From Deltaproteobacteria bacterium (lineage in GTDB: Bacteria; Desulfobacterota; DSM-4660; Desulfatiglandales; Desulfatiglandaceae): a DNA stretch of 5,930 bases. Under the pieces are notes generated by a model. That model was not told the DNA's origin, made no database searches, and saw nothing but the letters and a program-made list of their open reading frames with translations. Where the stretch lies: NCBI GenBank assembly GCA_019307645.1, contig JAFDJF010000182.1, forward strand, positions 1 through 5,930, written 5' to 3'. Positions 1 to 5,930 of this stretch are shown here, piece by piece; the stretch's first letter is position 1, and each line of letters starts with the position of its first letter. The translations under genes were made by a program, and so were the position numbers.

Positions 1-319
1 CACTTTAGATCACTAGACAGGTCCTATCAACCACGGCAGAGCCTTCTCTCTCTGACCCCCGAATTGCGGGATCTTCGACTGGCCCTGAGGACCAGGTTTT
101 TAAATCTGAATAAAAATCAGGGCGCCTTTTCAAAAGACCCAGGTTTTGCAGTCGCAGATAATGGGAAACAGAAAACTCGACCAAAATACCCACATTTATT
201 ACATATTTCATGCATAAGATTAGAGTATTGCTATTTACAGAACACATGCAGTAGAAAAGTAATCAGTAAACAGTATTCATTGATCAGTCAGTGTTTTTGA
301 GTTAATGAATTTCAAATCG

Positions 320-370
320 CTTTCGGCCCCGGATACTTGTACCCCAAAGCCTTTGGCTTTTGGCCGAAGG
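320..370 (+). promoter_or_regulatory. Nested stem-loop in the 5' leader of the corrinoid protein gene
   Basis: Positions 320-328 (CTTTCGGCC) pair with 362-370 (GGCCGAAGG) in a 9-bp stem with one G-U pair. Inside it, 346-351 (AAAGCC) and 355-360 (GGCTTT) form a 6-bp hairpin with a TTT loop, leaving 329-345 unpaired on one side. It ends 50 bases before the start codon, so it could be a leader RNA structure or an attenuator-like element. It is not followed by a T-run, so a simple intrinsic terminator is unlikely. I could not match it to a named riboswitch. The pairing is seen directly; a regulatory role is inferred. Confidence 0.35.
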
Positions 371-404
371 TCGTCTTAACGGCATTGACCGATCACTGAA
401 AAAA

Positions 405-412
405 AAGGAGGT
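405..412 (+). promoter_or_regulatory. Strong ribosome-binding site of the corrinoid protein gene
   Basis: AAGGAGGT is a near-perfect Shine-Dalgarno sequence, 8 bases before the ATG at 421, within a purine-rich stretch. It fixes the start of the corrinoid gene and suggests strong translation. Confidence 0.8.
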
Positions 413-420
413 ACGGCATA

Positions 421-1050
421 ATGACCATACAGGAAATTGCAGAGGCTGTTGAAAAATTGGAAGAGGATAAGGCCGTAGCGCTGGTCACCGATGCGCTTAA
501 TGAAGGGGCTGACCCGCAGGAGATCCTGCAGGAAGGCATTGTGAAAGGGCTCAGGGTAGTCGGCGATAAATTTGAAAAAGGAGAATATTTCCTTCTGGAA
601 CTCCAGGAAGGCGGCGATATGGCGGACCGGTTAATCCCCTTGGTAATGGAAAAAATGAGCGCGGATCAGATTGAGACCAAGGCAACCGTTGTTATCGCTA
701 CAGTAAAGGGAGATTTGCATGATATCGGTAAAAACCTGGTTTCTCTGCAGCTGTCGTTAAACGGTTACAAAGTGAATGACCTGGGGATCAACGTTCCAAC
801 AATGGATATCATCAACAAGGCCAAAGAAGCTAATGCGGAGGTCATCGCCCTTTCCTCGCTGTTAATGGTTACCATGCCATATCAGGCAGAGGTAATACGG
901 TATCTGAGTGAGATGGGCCTGAGGGACAAGTTTAAAGTCATTATCGGTGGCGGCCCGACCACCCGGGAATTTGCCGAACAGATTGGCGCCGATGGCTGGG
1001 CGCCGAATGCTGTGCAGGCCGTTGGGGTCGTTGACAATATTCTTGGCTGA
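421..1050 (+). CDS. Methyltransferase cognate corrinoid protein (MtmC/MtbC/MttC type)
   Basis: This 209-residue protein is the cobalamin-carrying methyl shuttle of a three-part methyltransferase system. Its cobalt accepts a methyl group from the substrate-specific methyltransferase and gives it to a second methyltransferase in the cytoplasm. Residues 1 to about 85 form the helical cap domain typical of these proteins, and 88-209 form the Rossmann-like B12 domain. Visible signature residues are DLHDIG at 98-103, with His100 as the expected lower axial cobalt ligand, the SSLLMVTMP segment at 145-153, GGGPTT at 176-181 and GADGWAPNA at 189-197. Length is normal for the family. The methyltransferase gene follows 14 bp later, so the two are almost certainly cotranscribed and partners. 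Assignment to the family is secure. The exact subtype (MtmC, MtbC or MttC) cannot be set from sequence alone; the neighbour suggests MtmC-like. Confidence 0.93.
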   Translation: MTIQEIAEAVEKLEEDKAVALVTDALNEGADPQEILQEGIVKGLRVVGDKFEKGEYFLLELQEGGDMADRLIPLVMEKMSADQIETKATVVIATVKGDLHDIGKNLVSLQLSLNGYKVNDLGINVPTMDIINKAKEANAEVIALSSLLMVTMPYQAEVIRYLSEMGLRDKFKVIIGGGPTTREFAEQIGADGWAPNAVQAVGVVDNILG

Positions 1051-1064
1051 AATGGAGGTGACCA

Positions 1065-2432
1065 ATGATAAGCACACTTGAGGTACAACAAAGGTCGCAG
1101 AACGGGCCGATCATGGATGAAAAGCAGTTTGAAAGGAAGATGATGCTCAGACTGCGGGAACTGGCCAAAAATTATGCTATAGAAACAACCCGTGAAGAGG
1201 TTATTCCACCCCTTGAGGCCGGGGACGCCATATTCGAGGCATCCATTGAACTGGCCAGGGACATCGGGCTGTATCACCTGGATACGCACAGAATTATTGA
1301 GTTTACGGAAGAAGAGCTGAGATACACTGCAAAAACAAGAAAACGCGAATTAACCTTAGGCGAGGGGAAGGACCAGGTGACCATTCGGGCACGCTCGATC
1401 AGTGATGAGGAACCTCCGGCAAGGCTCATTGGTCCGGCAGGTGTTGCCGTAACCGAAGATTTGTTTATACCGCTTCATCTTTCCTACGCCAAATTGCCCG
1501 AGGCCCAGGGAATTACTCCCGGGGTTTTAATCGGGTCCAGGGGCTTTAATAATGAGGCCGGGACCCCCGGCGAGTTGATTTCCGTCCTGTCAGAGGCAAA
1601 GATGATGCGTGAGGTTACCCGGCTCGCAGGAAAGCCCGGCATGATTATAGGGGAGGCCCCCATGGCTGCCCTGTCATCTTTCGCCTCCATTGCCTCATAT
1701 AATCCCGACGGATACGACAAAAAGTTTTGCATGATGCCCCTGCAGGTCTATCCCGGCCTCAAAATCAGCTGGCATCAACTGATCCTTTCCGCTTATATGC
1801 AGGAAGCGGGGATTGAGCCGTGGCCCACTGCCTTTATTTTACTTGGGGCCCATTCAAGGGATGCCGTAGAAACGGCCATCCTCTCCACTGCCGGTATTCT
1901 TATGCTCCTTGCCATAACCCATGCCAGTTTCGTCTACAGCGGGACCATATCGACAACCAGTGTCTGGGACTTCAGGGCGCAAATGCAAACAGAAACTTTA
2001 AAAAACCTGGCCATGACGAGAAACATGGGTGTTCCCGTTGCCGCGATTGCCGGCGGAACAGCCGGCTCATGTACCAAGATGACACTCTATGAAAACTTTA
2101 TTTCAGCCTTTGGACCGTCCGTAGCAGGGTGTGCCGCCATAACTTTTGGTGTTGCAGCAAAGGGGACTGCACTTAACGGTACTACCGGTATGGAGGGAAA
2201 GATTGCCTGCGAAGCGGCCTTTGCTTCAACCGGCATTCAGCGCGAGGATGCAAACGAGATCATAAATAATGTAATGGCCTTATTTGAGGATCAAAGTGCG
2301 GACCCGCCTCAAGGAAAGATGTTTCCGGAGTGCTATGACATTGTAAAGGTAGAGCCCACTGACGAATACAAGCTTGTCTATGACGAGGCCAAGAAAGATC
2401 TTCGGGAAGCAGGGGTTACCTTTAAATACTGA
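1065..2432 (+). CDS. MtmB-family corrinoid methyltransferase lacking pyrrolysine
   Basis: The 455-residue protein resembles archaeal monomethylamine:corrinoid methyltransferase MtmB (about 458 residues) along its whole length. Shared blocks include DTHRI at 73-77, TEDLFIP at 130-136, AGKPGM at 188-193, SCTKM at 335-339, TTGMEGK at 373-379 and PECYD at 421-425. Archaeal MtmB has an in-frame amber codon for pyrrolysine just after the AGRPGM block. Here that site reads Gly196-Glu197 (GGG GAG at 1650-1655) and the frame has no internal stop. In my hand alignment to a remembered Methanosarcina sequence, the residues around pyrrolysine (Glu229, Glu259, Gln333) also differ. The family fold, a TIM barrel, and a methyl transfer role with the upstream corrinoid protein are likely. 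The substrate is unknown and monomethylamine should not be assumed. The start is supported by GGAGGT at 1054-1059, 5 bases upstream; an internal ATG at 1113 is a weaker alternative. Confidence 0.88.
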   Translation: MISTLEVQQRSQNGPIMDEKQFERKMMLRLRELAKNYAIETTREEVIPPLEAGDAIFEASIELARDIGLYHLDTHRIIEFTEEELRYTAKTRKRELTLGEGKDQVTIRARSISDEEPPARLIGPAGVAVTEDLFIPLHLSYAKLPEAQGITPGVLIGSRGFNNEAGTPGELISVLSEAKMMREVTRLAGKPGMIIGEAPMAALSSFASIASYNPDGYDKKFCMMPLQVYPGLKISWHQLILSAYMQEAGIEPWPTAFILLGAHSRDAVETAILSTAGILMLLAITHASFVYSGTISTTSVWDFRAQMQTETLKNLAMTRNMGVPVAAIAGGTAGSCTKMTLYENFISAFGPSVAGCAAITFGVAAKGTALNGTTGMEGKIACEAAFASTGIQREDANEIINNVMALFEDQSADPPQGKMFPECYDIVKVEPTDEYKLVYDEAKKDLREAGVTFKY

Positions 2433-2450
2433 GGGTTCGCGCAAAAATTG

Positions 2451-2585
2451 AACCGACGAATGACGAATATCGAATCACGAATGCCGAAGTATGGAATCGC
2501 TTCGCTATCTTTAATTTTATATAATTGACAAAAACTCCTTCCTTCGTCATTCGGAATTCATGTAATCGATATTCGTTATTCGGTT
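2451..2585. repeat. Imperfect inverted repeat made of CGAAT-type heptamers
   Basis: The left arm is a tandem series of five 7-base units at 2457-2491: CGAATGA, CGAATAT, CGAATCA, CGAATGC and CGAAGTA. The right arm (about 2542-2585) carries the same kind of units in reverse complement. Matching arm blocks are AACCGA 2451-2456 with TCGGTT 2580-2585, an 11-base perfect match 2463-2473 with 2566-2576, and 2478-2489 with 2542-2553 (11 of 12). The central loop of about 50 bases is AT-rich. The arms could fold into a long cruciform or RNA hairpin. The layout suggests a dispersed REP- or MITE-like intergenic element, but only one copy is visible here. Confidence 0.7.
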
Positions 2586-2639
2586 TTAACCTGTCACGCA
2601 AAACTAATACCGGGTGAAATTCATTGGGCATTCCCCGGT

Positions 2640-2648
2640 GGGTTCGCG
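2640..2648. repeat. Right copy of a 9-bp direct repeat flanking the heptamer element
   Basis: GGGTTCGCG here repeats the sequence at 2433-2441, directly after the methyltransferase stop codon. The two copies bracket a 198-bp segment holding the heptamer inverted repeat. This could be a target-site duplication, but no matching terminal inverted repeats lie just inside the copies, so chance or local duplication remains possible. Confidence 0.3.
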
Positions 2649-2668
2649 AAGAAATAACACAGATTGTT

Positions 2669-2672
2669 GAGG
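2669..2672 (+). promoter_or_regulatory. Ribosome-binding site that sets the ETF alpha start
   Basis: GAGG lies 6 bases before the ATG at 2679. The frame can be extended to a TTG at 2664, but that codon lies upstream of this site and would add only five residues, so ATG 2679 is preferred. Confidence 0.6.
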
Positions 2673-2678
2673 AACCAA

Positions 2679-3662
2679 ATGAGTCAAGGGATATGGATAT
2701 TTGAGGAACACGATATCCGAGGAACAAAAAATATTACGCTGGAACTGCTGAGCGAAGGGCAAAAGTTGGCCCGGCGACTTAAGGAAGAGCTTTGCGTATG
2801 CCTTTTGGGTCACCAAATCGAAGACGCCATTCCCCATCTTGCTCAGTTCGGGGCATCAAAGGTATACCTTGTAGACAATGAATTGCTGTCCGAATACAAC
2901 CTGGATGCGTACAGTTTAGTCTTGGGTGATCTGATACAAGAATACCAGCCGTCAATTTTGATGATGGGGGCAACCCCTTTAGGATCGGAGTTGGCCCCGC
3001 GGGTTGCTGCAAGGCATGGACTTCCGTGTATAACAGAAGCCAAGCAGATAAAAGGGAAGCACAAGAACCTGAAGGTAACCAAATCCACTTATAATGATCA
3101 ACTATATGCAACGATTAAACCGGGTCCAAAAAGACCTTTGGTTATAACCATACCGCCCGGTGAAACGGATATTTCGAAGTCCGATGAAACAATAGAAGCG
3201 GTCGTTATAAAGAAAACCCCTGAGCTTACGGCAGACGTCAAACGGGTTAAATATCGAAAATTTATAAAGGGCGATCCAAGAACCATTAACATCGAGGAGG
3301 CAGATAGAATCGTGGCGGTTGGAAAGGGTGTAGATCCTGAAGCCCTGCCCATTGTTCAGGAATTAGCCGATATTCTGGAAGCATCCATGGGGGGATCGAG
3401 GGTAGCGGTTGACAAAAACATTATACCTTTCGAGAGGCAAATCGGCATAACCGGCAAATCGGTTATACCCAAATTACTGGTTGTCTGCGGAATCTCGGGA
3501 GCCTATGAGTTTACAGATGGAATGCGCGACTCCGAGACTGTAATCGCCATTAATAATGATGGGGATGCACGTATCTTCAAATTCGCCAATTTGTGCCTCA
3601 AAGGAGATCTTCACGAGATCATACCGATCATCATTGATCAACTCAAGGGGCGCGAACAATGA
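2679..3662 (+). CDS. etfA: Electron transfer flavoprotein, alpha subunit
   Basis: The 327-residue protein is the FAD-binding alpha subunit of a cytoplasmic ETF, which carries electrons from a flavin dehydrogenase to a membrane acceptor. The N-terminal domain (1 to about 180) starts IWIFEEH and has the alpha-subunit block MMGATPLGSELAPRVAAR at 95-112. The C-terminal FAD domain shows GGSR at 238-241, GITGK at 256-260, GISGA at 271-275, INNDGDARIF at 291-300 and GDL at 309-311. Length is usual and there is no added ferredoxin domain. One departure stands out: where most alpha subunits read GAIQH, this one reads GAYEF (274-278), so the histidine that contacts the flavin ring is replaced by Phe278. 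The gene overlaps the next by 4 bp (ATGA), implying translational coupling, and its beta partner lies beyond the oxidoreductase gene. The acyl-CoA or methyl-substrate dehydrogenase that feeds it is not in the window. Confidence 0.94.
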   Translation: MSQGIWIFEEHDIRGTKNITLELLSEGQKLARRLKEELCVCLLGHQIEDAIPHLAQFGASKVYLVDNELLSEYNLDAYSLVLGDLIQEYQPSILMMGATPLGSELAPRVAARHGLPCITEAKQIKGKHKNLKVTKSTYNDQLYATIKPGPKRPLVITIPPGETDISKSDETIEAVVIKKTPELTADVKRVKYRKFIKGDPRTINIEEADRIVAVGKGVDPEALPIVQELADILEASMGGSRVAVDKNIIPFERQIGITGKSVIPKLLVVCGISGAYEFTDGMRDSETVIAINNDGDARIFKFANLCLKGDLHEIIPIIIDQLKGREQ

Positions 3663-5815
3663 ACCTGTTTAAAGCGCTGATCATTTTTCTTTTTTTCATC
3701 GTCATCTCCTTCACATCCGTTCACGCCACGGAATACCACGCCTTTCGCGTATCAGGCTCTGACTGCACCCTGTGCCACGACGATGCCAGGGACGGATCAC
3801 TTAACGACACGGGCATCCAATTTGAGGAGGATGGATATCGATATCCATTAACCGAAAAGCAGGTGCTCTTCTACTTTCTTGCAGGGTTAACTCTGTGTGT
3901 TGTCATCTTTGGCTTCTATCGCCGGTACAGACTCTGGCATTCACGTAAGGCGGATCTGGAATGGGGCCGAATGAAGGAAAGATGGAAGGGGCTGTTTTCG
4001 AGTGTATGTGCACACAGCGCTATTTTGAAAAGCCCGTTTGCAGGAGTGAGCCACCTTCTTTTGTTTTGGTCCTTTGTAATCCTGGGCCTTGCGGTCGCAA
4101 CCATTCTACTCCAGGAATATTTGGTTTTCCCTTTACTGGAAATCAGGCTTATCGATTTCAATATATACCCTTATTTTCGCCTTATGCTGGACCTCTCCGG
4201 AATGGCAGGGTTGGTTGGGACAATTCTGCTGGCCTACAGGAGATACGTTCAAAGACCCAAGGCGTTAGATAATCAACCGACCGATGCCATCTCACTCTTA
4301 CTGCTGTTTTTCGTATTTTTAACAGGATTTTTATTGACCGGGATTCGTAATCAGATTTACGAATCCGACTGGTCACAGTGGGCGCCTATGGCCTCCTCCG
4401 TGGCCTGGATTTTGAAAATATTTGTAAAGGAAGAGAATGGTCTGAGAATTTGTTTCCAAATTTTCTGGTGGACCCACCCGCTTCTTGCGTTGGCATTCTT
4501 TGCCTATATTCCTTTTTCAAAGCTTTTTCACATGTTTTCCTCCCCTCTCAATATATTCTTCAGAAATTTGGAGACCAAAGGGGCCTTGCCCATGCTGGAT
4601 ATCAGGGCCGCTGAGACTTACGGTGTTGGAAGGATTGAGGATTTTACGTGGAAGGATCTGTTGGAATTGGATGCCTGTTCACGATGCGGGCGGTGTCAGG
4701 AAAACTGCCCTGCTCATCTCAGCGAAAAACATCTTAATCCCAAAAAGGTTGTTCAGAATTTGAAGCGCCAAATGGAAGGTTCTTTTGGAAAGCAGGAGGG
4801 TCTCCATCTCATGGGAGGCGTGGTGACCGAAGATGAGATATGGGAGTGTACGACCTGTGGGAGCTGTCTGGAACACTGTCCGGTGTTCATAGAGCCTATG
4901 GCTAAAATTATTGAGATGCGCCGATTTTCTGTTCTTACTGAAAGTAAATTTCCCTCAGAATATAAACAGATTTTCAAGAATCTGGAAAATTTCGGTGATC
5001 CCATGGGAAAGGGAAAGTTAACAAGGGAAGAGTGGTCCTCAAATTTAGATATCAGGAAACCATATGATATGGGCGGCGACAGTAAGGTAGACATTCTCTT
5101 CTGGGCGGGATGTATTGGCGCCTGTTATGATGATAAAAGCAAGAACACAACACTGGCTGCTGCAAATATTTTAGACAGGGCGGGGATTCGTTGTGGGATA
5201 TTGGGGAAAGAAGAGTTTTGCTGTGGTGACCCGGCGCGCAGAATGGGGAATGAATATCTCTTCCAAAAACTCGCCAATAAGAATATTGAGGTGTTTAAGA
5301 AATATGGAATAAAAAAAATAGTAACTCATTGTCCCCATTGTTTCAATGTCTTTAAGAAGGAGTATCCTGCCCTGGGGTGTGATTTTGAGGTTCTGGATTT
5401 TTTCGAGTTGATCAAGACGCTCTTAATCCAGGGAAATTTGAAGATTAAATCAAGAGTTGAAGATTCATTTACTTACCATGATCCCTGCTATTTAGGTCGC
5501 TACAATTCTATTTATGAAGAGCCGAGAGAGATTTTAAAGTCTTTTTTGGGTGTTAACCTCATAGAAATGGATCTTGTGAAAGGCAAGAGTTTCTGCTGTG
5601 GCGCAGGGGGCGGAAATATATGGCGCGGGGCGTCTGCAGGTAAAAGAATGGAGGGGGTAAGAATTCAGGAGGCAGTTAAAACAAAGGCCCAGGGGATTGT
5701 AACCGCTTGTCCCTATTGTGACATTATGTTTGACAGCGCAATTAAACAAGAAGGAATGGAATACGCATTCAAGCTTGTTAATTTAGTTGAATTGGTTGAG
5801 CAGGCGACAGAATAA
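3659..5815 (+). CDS. ETF-linked membrane Fe-S/CCG-domain oxidoreductase with N-terminal haem c motif
   Basis: This 718-residue protein probably passes electrons from the neighbouring ETF to membrane quinone. Domains in order: a signal peptide (1-23, ending VHA); a short exported stretch with one CxxCH haem c motif at 36-40; five predicted membrane helices near 68-88, 129-152, 174-195, 209-229 and 270-290, resembling NarI-type cytochrome b; two 4Fe-4S clusters of ferredoxin type (Cys340/343/346/350 and 397/400/403/407); and two HdrD-like CCG domains (Cys485/489, CCG 521-523, Cys558/561; then Cys610, CCG 647-649, Cys684/687). His132, His273 and His291 are candidate haem b ligands. Positive residues after helices 1 and 3 fit an N-out, C-in topology, which places the Fe-S part in the cytoplasm where ETF is. 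It starts in an ATGA overlap with etfA, with AAGGGG 8 bases upstream. The overall class (ETF:menaquinone oxidoreductase, EMO-like) is well supported; the direction of electron flow is inferred. Confidence 0.9.
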   Translation: MNLFKALIIFLFFIVISFTSVHATEYHAFRVSGSDCTLCHDDARDGSLNDTGIQFEEDGYRYPLTEKQVLFYFLAGLTLCVVIFGFYRRYRLWHSRKADLEWGRMKERWKGLFSSVCAHSAILKSPFAGVSHLLLFWSFVILGLAVATILLQEYLVFPLLEIRLIDFNIYPYFRLMLDLSGMAGLVGTILLAYRRYVQRPKALDNQPTDAISLLLLFFVFLTGFLLTGIRNQIYESDWSQWAPMASSVAWILKIFVKEENGLRICFQIFWWTHPLLALAFFAYIPFSKLFHMFSSPLNIFFRNLETKGALPMLDIRAAETYGVGRIEDFTWKDLLELDACSRCGRCQENCPAHLSEKHLNPKKVVQNLKRQMEGSFGKQEGLHLMGGVVTEDEIWECTTCGSCLEHCPVFIEPMAKIIEMRRFSVLTESKFPSEYKQIFKNLENFGDPMGKGKLTREEWSSNLDIRKPYDMGGDSKVDILFWAGCIGACYDDKSKNTTLAAANILDRAGIRCGILGKEEFCCGDPARRMGNEYLFQKLANKNIEVFKKYGIKKIVTHCPHCFNVFKKEYPALGCDFEVLDFFELIKTLLIQGNLKIKSRVEDSFTYHDPCYLGRYNSIYEEPREILKSFLGVNLIEMDLVKGKSFCCGAGGGNIWRGASAGKRMEGVRIQEAVKTKAQGIVTACPYCDIMFDSAIKQEGMEYAFKLVNLVELVEQATE

Positions 5816-5834
5816 GAATATGGGAGCATAAAAG

Positions 5835-5930
5835 ATGAGGGTTGTTGTTTGCATCAAACAGGTTGGCTATATCTATGATCCCACGGCAATTGACCTCTCG
5901 ACGGGCGAAATTGATTCGGAAAAAATGGTT
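5835..5930 (+). CDS. etfB: Electron transfer flavoprotein, beta subunit (5' part only)
   Basis: The first 32 codons run in frame to the window edge and begin MRVVVCIKQV, the typical ETF beta opening (V-C-[IV]-K-Q-V). This is followed by DPTAIDLSTGEID, resembling the early beta-subunit segment. The beta subunit binds AMP in ordinary ETFs or a second, bifurcating FAD in others; the residues that separate the two lie beyond the window. GGGAG at 5822-5826, 8 bases before the ATG, supports the start. The gene follows the oxidoreductase after 19 bp on the same strand, so it belongs to the same operon and should be the partner of the upstream alpha subunit. Confidence 0.88.
   Translation, partial: MRVVVCIKQVGYIYDPTAIDLSTGEIDSEKMV

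Larger units (their letters stand above)
1..420. other. Upstream non-coding region of the methyltransferase operon
   Basis: I see no credible gene in these 420 bases. Open frames of about 80 codons exist on both strands, but they match no family I recognise, lack good ribosome sites and run through AT-rich sequence. The region has a small hairpin near 92-121 (GGTTTTTA pairing with TAAAAATC, one G-U pair), a cluster of CAGT tetramers at 264-292, a nested stem-loop at 320-370 and a strong ribosome-binding site at 405-412. The promoter of the operon should lie here, but no convincing -35/-10 pair stands out. Confidence 0.6.
2433..2678. other. Spacer between the methyltransferase and ETF modules
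   Basis: This 246-bp gap begins right after the methyltransferase stop and ends at the ETF alpha start. Its middle is occupied by a heptamer-based inverted repeat, followed by a short inverted pair ACCGGG (2609-2614) and CCCGGT (2634-2639). GGGTTCGCG occurs at both ends (2433-2441 and 2640-2648). No gene is credible on either strand. It may separate two transcription units or reduce read-through, but no intrinsic terminator with a T-run is evident. Confidence 0.6.

Noticed and set aside
5..247. Minus-strand open frame of 80 codons upstream of the operon
   Set aside because: No recognisable motif, no ribosome site and an AT-rich, low-complexity translation; it looks like a chance frame.
64..300. 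Plus-strand open frame of 78 codons in the leader
   Set aside because: Overlaps the minus-strand frame, matches no family and lacks a ribosome-binding site; judged non-coding.
1..420. Cobalamin riboswitch or sigma-54 promoter upstream of the corrinoid gene
   Set aside because: I could not find a B12-box-like sequence or a TGGCAC-N5-TTGC element in the leader.
882..1289. Minus-strand frame of 135 codons over the corrinoid/methyltransferase junction
   Set aside because: It lies antisense to two strongly supported genes and shows no domain of its own.
1648..1650. TAG triplet right at the pyrrolysine-equivalent site of the methyltransferase gene
   Set aside because: It is out of frame (ATA GGG in the real frame), so it is not a pyrrolysine codon. 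Reading it would need a frameshift, and the continuous frame on both sides preserves family blocks.
2457..2491. CRISPR-like array from the tandem heptamers
   Set aside because: Units are 7 bases with no spacers, and they are mirrored by an inverted arm, unlike any CRISPR.
2520..2553. Sigma-70 promoter for etfA from TATAAT or TTGACA in the spacer loop
   Set aside because: TTGACA has no acceptable -10 at 16-18 bases and TATAAT has no acceptable -35, so neither makes a supported promoter alone.
2422..2727. Minus-strand frame of 101 codons across the spacer
   Set aside because: Its translation is driven by the heptamer palindrome and it overlaps the ends of two well-supported genes; likely spurious.

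Overview
The window looks like part of an anaerobic bacterial chromosome that pairs a one-carbon methyltransferase module with a membrane electron-transfer module. Moderate base composition, the ETF/CCG-domain oxidoreductase and the intergenic heptamer element suggest a Desulfobacterota-like (sulfate-reducing or syntrophic) bacterium. That placement is inference; nothing here proves the taxonomy.

Layout: positions 1-420 hold no convincing gene. They form an AT-rich upstream region ending in a nested stem-loop and a near-consensus Shine-Dalgarno site. Next come a cobalamin-binding corrinoid protein (421-1050) and, 14 bp later, a 455-residue protein of the monomethylamine methyltransferase (MtmB) family (1065-2432). 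The latter is read through without any in-frame amber codon and has Gly/Glu where archaeal MtmB carries pyrrolysine. A 246-bp spacer (2433-2678) contains an imperfect inverted repeat built from tandem CGAAT-type heptamers. After it come ETF alpha (2679-3662), a 718-residue membrane Fe-S/CCG oxidoreductase overlapping it by 4 bp (3659-5815), and the first 32 codons of ETF beta (5835 to the window edge).

Proposed logic: the MtmB-like protein moves a methyl group from an unknown substrate (perhaps an N-methyl compound) to the Co(I) corrinoid of the small protein, for onward transfer to a folate-type carrier. The ETF takes electrons from an unseen dehydrogenase and passes them through the membrane oxidoreductase to the quinone pool. 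A functional link between the two halves is suggested only by adjacency and shared strand; the spacer could separate two transcription units.

The most interesting points are the non-pyrrolysine MtmB with its altered active-site positions, the membrane oxidoreductase with an added exported CxxCH haem motif, and an ETF alpha that lacks the usual flavin-side histidine.
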